23,731 nucleotides of DNA from an uncultured Ruminococcus sp. (lineage in GTDB: Bacteria; Bacillota; Clostridia; Oscillospirales; Ruminococcaceae), in assembly GCA_900545285.1 (NCBI GenBank), contig UQYK01000030.1, forward strand, positions 1 to 23,731. The letters run 5' to 3'. The position numbers and the translations under genes were made by a program. This document shows positions 22,303-23,731 of the stretch, one piece after another (position 1 is the stretch's first letter; each line of letters starts with the position of its first letter). The notes beneath the pieces were generated by a model. That model did no database searches, was not told where the DNA came from, and saw only the letters and a program-made list of their open reading frames with translations.

Positions 22303-22402
22303 AAGAAAAACAGATTTTTCTCAGAGCGACATAAAATGCAAAGTTCTTTGAAAGATTCCGGATTATTTCCGAACCGTACGTTGGAAAGGATGCGATATAC
22401 AC

Positions 22403-22846
22403 ATGGATAAAATCGATGCTATGCTCATTACATTGCTTCAGGAAAATGCGCGCGCCCCGTTGAAGTTACTGGCTTCTAAGGTGTTTTTGTCTGCGCCTGC
22501 TGTTTCTTCCCGTATTGACAAGCTGGAAAAGCAGGGGATTATTCTGGGTTATAATACTGTAATTGACCGCCAGAAACTGGGATATCATATTACTGCTTTT
22601 ATTAACCTGGAACTGGCAGCTGCACGCAAATCTGAGTTTTATCCGTTTATCAACAGCTGCCCGAATGTATTGGAATGCAACTGCATTACTGGTGTTTATT
22701 CCATGCTGATCAAGGTTGCATTTCCTTCTACGCAGGAACTTGACACATTTATCGGAAAGATTCAGCGGTTTGGAAACACTTCCACACAGATTGTCTTTTC
22801 CACGCCTGTTCCGCATCGCGAAATTATTGTAGAACCAAATGTATAA
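22403..22846 (+). CDS. Lrp/AsnC family transcriptional regulator
   Basis: A 147-residue feast/famine regulator. Residues 1-50 are an AsnC-type winged helix-turn-helix (MDKIDAMLITLLQENARAPL, SKVFLSAPAVSSRIDKLEKQ, GIILGYNTVIDRQKLGY). Residues 60-140 form the ligand-binding RAM domain (ITAFINLEL, CPNVLECNCITGVYSMLIKV, FGNTSTQIVFSTPVPHREI). Such proteins bind DNA as dimers to octamers and respond to amino acids; targets cannot be read from sequence. AAAGGA (22385-22390) is 12 bases upstream, rather far, but no better start is in frame. The leader holds two similar TTCCGGA/TTCCGAA words around 22360-22380, where self-regulation could act. It ends in its own terminator. Confidence 0.93.
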   Translation: MDKIDAMLITLLQENARAPLKLLASKVFLSAPAVSSRIDKLEKQGIILGYNTVIDRQKLGYHITAFINLELAAARKSEFYPFINSCPNVLECNCITGVYSMLIKVAFPSTQELDTFIGKIQRFGNTSTQIVFSTPVPHREIIVEPNV

Positions 22847-22875
22847 AAAATAGGGCTTATAGGCCTGTTCTTGCT

Positions 22876-22915
22876 GCCGCAGTCATAGTATTATACTATT
22901 GCTGCGGCTTTCTTT
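22876..22915 (+). terminator. Rho-independent terminator after the Lrp/AsnC gene
   Basis: GCCGCAG (22876-22882) pairs with CTGCGGC (22902-22908). After a 2-base internal mismatch, ATAGTA pairs with TACTAT around TTA, and the stem is followed by TTTCTTT. A TATACT lies in the upper stem, with TTGCTG 15 bases before it, so the element could also hold a weak promoter for the next gene; I rate that low. Confidence 0.88.
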
Positions 22916-23415
22916 ATGAAAAAAGTCCTATTGGCACAGAAACAATCTCGAAAGAAAGGATATAATATGAATAATAAGAAATTATTCAAAATATTATTGA
23001 CTTCTGGATTTATAGCAATTAGCATAACTAATTTTACAGGTTGCTTTTATAAAAATACAAATAAAGATGCATCACATATTTCTGAAACCGAATTGAAACA
23101 GCTTGAAGGAAATGTGGATGATGTTGTAAAAGCATATTTTAAAGAAAAATATGATGTACAAGCTGCTGTTATTTATCAGACTATCGCTGGAGGAGTTTTT
23201 TTAGGACCGGATCCATCAGCAGAACAATATTATAATTTAACGGTTAGTATTATAGATGGCGAGTATTATACTAAGTGTAATGCGGAGGTATACGGAAAAC
23301 GAGTAAACAAAAAAATAGAGTTATATGTAAAAAACGAATCTTATTATGGAAAAATAATGAATGATAAAATGATTCAATGGATAGATCCATATATATTAAA
23401 AAATGATTTGAATGA

Positions 23416-23475
23416 TTATATGATAGAATACAGCTGTACGGAAATCTGTTTTCCATCTATGGTGATCGTTACCAT
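23416..23475 (-). pseudogene. hydA: 5' fragment of [FeFe]-hydrogenase gene hydA
   Basis: Minus-strand ATG at 23475 begins MVTITIDGKQISVQ, which matches the start of the N-terminal 2Fe-2S ferredoxin domain of NAD-linked [FeFe] hydrogenases (family form MVTVTIDGKxxxVxEGTT). GGAGG (23485-23489) is 9 bases upstream and the ATG overlaps the previous stop as TAATG. After about 14 codons the match ends; the frame reads LYSII and stops at 23416-23418. So only the first codons survive, and the rest has been lost to the join with the AT-rich segment. The identification rests on a short match and on the upstream gene. Confidence 0.6.
23429..23438. other. Probable junction between unrelated segments
   Basis: The palindrome TACAGCTGTA (23429-23438) marks the point where the A/T-rich plus-strand lipoprotein gene ends and the minus-strand hydA coding sequence begins. 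Both genes lose their expected continuation here, and base composition changes abruptly. It could be an assembly chimera joined through a short overlap, or a real deletion/insertion breakpoint. Confidence 0.6.
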
Positions 23476-23731
23476 TATACTCTGCCTCCTTCTACCACTC
23501 CGCATCCGAAGTGATCACATCTTAAGCACTTACCGCATTCCTGCATCGCCTCATCGTAGGACATTCCGTTTTCCACCGGCTCGAAATTGTTCTTACGCTC
23601 TCTTGCGGAACGGTCTGTCAGATGCACTCTGCCGTAATGGGTTCTGTCATTCTCTCTGGGCTCCGGAATCTTAATATCCTCCAGATATTTATGATGATAC
23701 CCAAGATATTCATCAATGTTCAGCGCTGCTA
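23475..23731 (-). CDS. GltD-like NAD(P)/FAD-binding oxidoreductase subunit, C-terminal fragment (hydrogenase operon)
   Basis: On the minus strand an open frame enters from the contig end (first full codon at 23729) and runs 84 codons to TAA at 23475-23477. It has no start here because it is cut by the window edge. It reads LNIDEYLGYHHKYLEDIKIP, then ENDRTHYGRVHLTDRSARER, and ends AMQECGKCLRCDHFGCGVVE plus GGRV. The Cys-rich end (CxxCxxCxxxxC) and the IDEYLG segment are like the C-terminus of GltD-type flavoprotein subunits found upstream of hydA in clostridial electron-transfer hydrogenase operons. Arg is coded mostly by AGA, in contrast to the CGC/CGG/CGT use in the purine genes, so this piece may come from another genome or locus. 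Confidence 0.65.
   Translation of the reverse strand, partial: AALNIDEYLGYHHKYLEDIKIPEPRENDRTHYGRVHLTDRSARERKNNFEPVENGMSYDEAMQECGKCLRCDHFGCGVVEGGRV

Larger units (their letters stand above)
22967..23674 (+). pseudogene. AT-rich lipoprotein gene, 3' end apparently replaced
   Basis: From ATG 22967 (AAAGGA 6 bases upstream) an open frame of 235 codons runs to 23674, but only about the first 154 look genuine. Residues 1-26 form a lipoprotein signal (MNNKKLFKILLTSGFIAISI, then TNFTGC with Cys26). Residues 30-154 are a small unidentified secreted domain with alternating strands (YNLTVSIIDGEYYTKCNAEV, KKIELYVKNESYYG). This part is very A/T-rich, unlike neighbouring genes, suggesting acquisition or a different genetic context. 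Past about 23430 the frame reads through sequence that codes on the opposite strand (hydA/GltD-like), giving an implausible Arg- and Pro-rich tail. The true C-terminus is therefore missing. Confidence 0.65.

Noticed and set aside
22360..22380. TTCCGGA/TTCCGAA words upstream of the Lrp/AsnC gene as a PurR-like or autoregulatory operator
   Set aside because: The CCGAAC core resembles part of a PurR box, but the second half-site and spacing are absent; not enough to call a site.
22961..22966. TATAAT just before the lipoprotein ATG as a promoter
   Set aside because: It sits between the Shine-Dalgarno and the start codon and has no -35 at suitable spacing, so it is probably only A/T-rich spacer sequence.
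22916..22966. Earlier ATG at 22916 as the lipoprotein start
   Set aside because: It would place a basic 17-residue stretch before a good lipoprotein signal peptide and begins right at the terminator T tract; ATG 22967 has a proper ribosome binding site.
1..23731. tRNA, rRNA, CRISPR array, insertion sequence, toxin-antitoxin or phage genes
   Set aside because: I looked for typical signatures (tRNA T-loop GGTTCGA-type words, regularly spaced repeats, transposase motifs, small toxin pairs) and found none that held up.

Overview
The window looks like one assembled contig from a Gram-positive anaerobe of the class Clostridia, most likely Oscillospiraceae/Ruminococcaceae (Ruminococcus-like). This rests on strong AGGAGG ribosome binding sites, moderate GC, an iron-sulfur-type PurF, a PurO-type IMP cyclohydrolase beside a stand-alone AICAR transformylase, a DUF5685 gene and a Lrp/AsnC regulator. 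The placement is from recall of families, not from a search. Both ends look technical or rearranged. Bases 1-48 match an Illumina TruSeq index adapter. Near 23430 the sequence switches abruptly from an AT-rich lipoprotein gene to the opposite strand of a [FeFe]-hydrogenase operon whose hydA is cut after about 14 codons.

Left part (1-9080). The 3' end of pcrA/uvrD helicase is followed by an amidohydrolase, then pyruvate kinase (pyk) with its own promoter and a strong terminator. On the minus strand lie a PP2C phosphatase and a separate three-gene cassette: membrane zinc-ribbon protein, DUF5685 protein, and J-domain protein with a Cys-rich tail. Back on the plus strand are a Nudix hydrolase, then a membrane-linked family 2 glycosyltransferase and a membrane-anchored WG-repeat protein, both behind one clear promoter. 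A terminator-like hairpin overlaps the stop codon of the WG-repeat gene.

Central part (9086-18521). This is a nine-gene purine biosynthesis cluster: purE, purC, a PurF-like paralog, purF, purM, purN, purO-like, purH (transformylase only), purD. The PurF-like paralog keeps the phosphoribosyltransferase motifs but has lost the glutaminase catalytic residues, and purF overlaps or directly abuts its stop codon. The usual bifunctional PurH is split into two unrelated polypeptides. Genes for PurL/Q/S, PurB and PurK are not in the window. Several gaps between pur genes hold hairpins, three of which share the 8-mer GCAGATTC.

Right part (18522-23731). UvrC is followed by a promoter and the tightly packed set rsmD-coaD-coiled-coil protein, then a Lrp/AsnC regulator with an extended -10 promoter and a good terminator. 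After that come the AT-rich lipoprotein gene and the discordant right end with partial GltD-like and HydA reading frames on the minus strand.

I saw no rRNA, tRNA, CRISPR array, insertion sequence or recognisable riboswitch. No gap between genes exceeds 300 bases; the largest (2801-3095, 6161-6425, 4029-4265) are described in the feature list.
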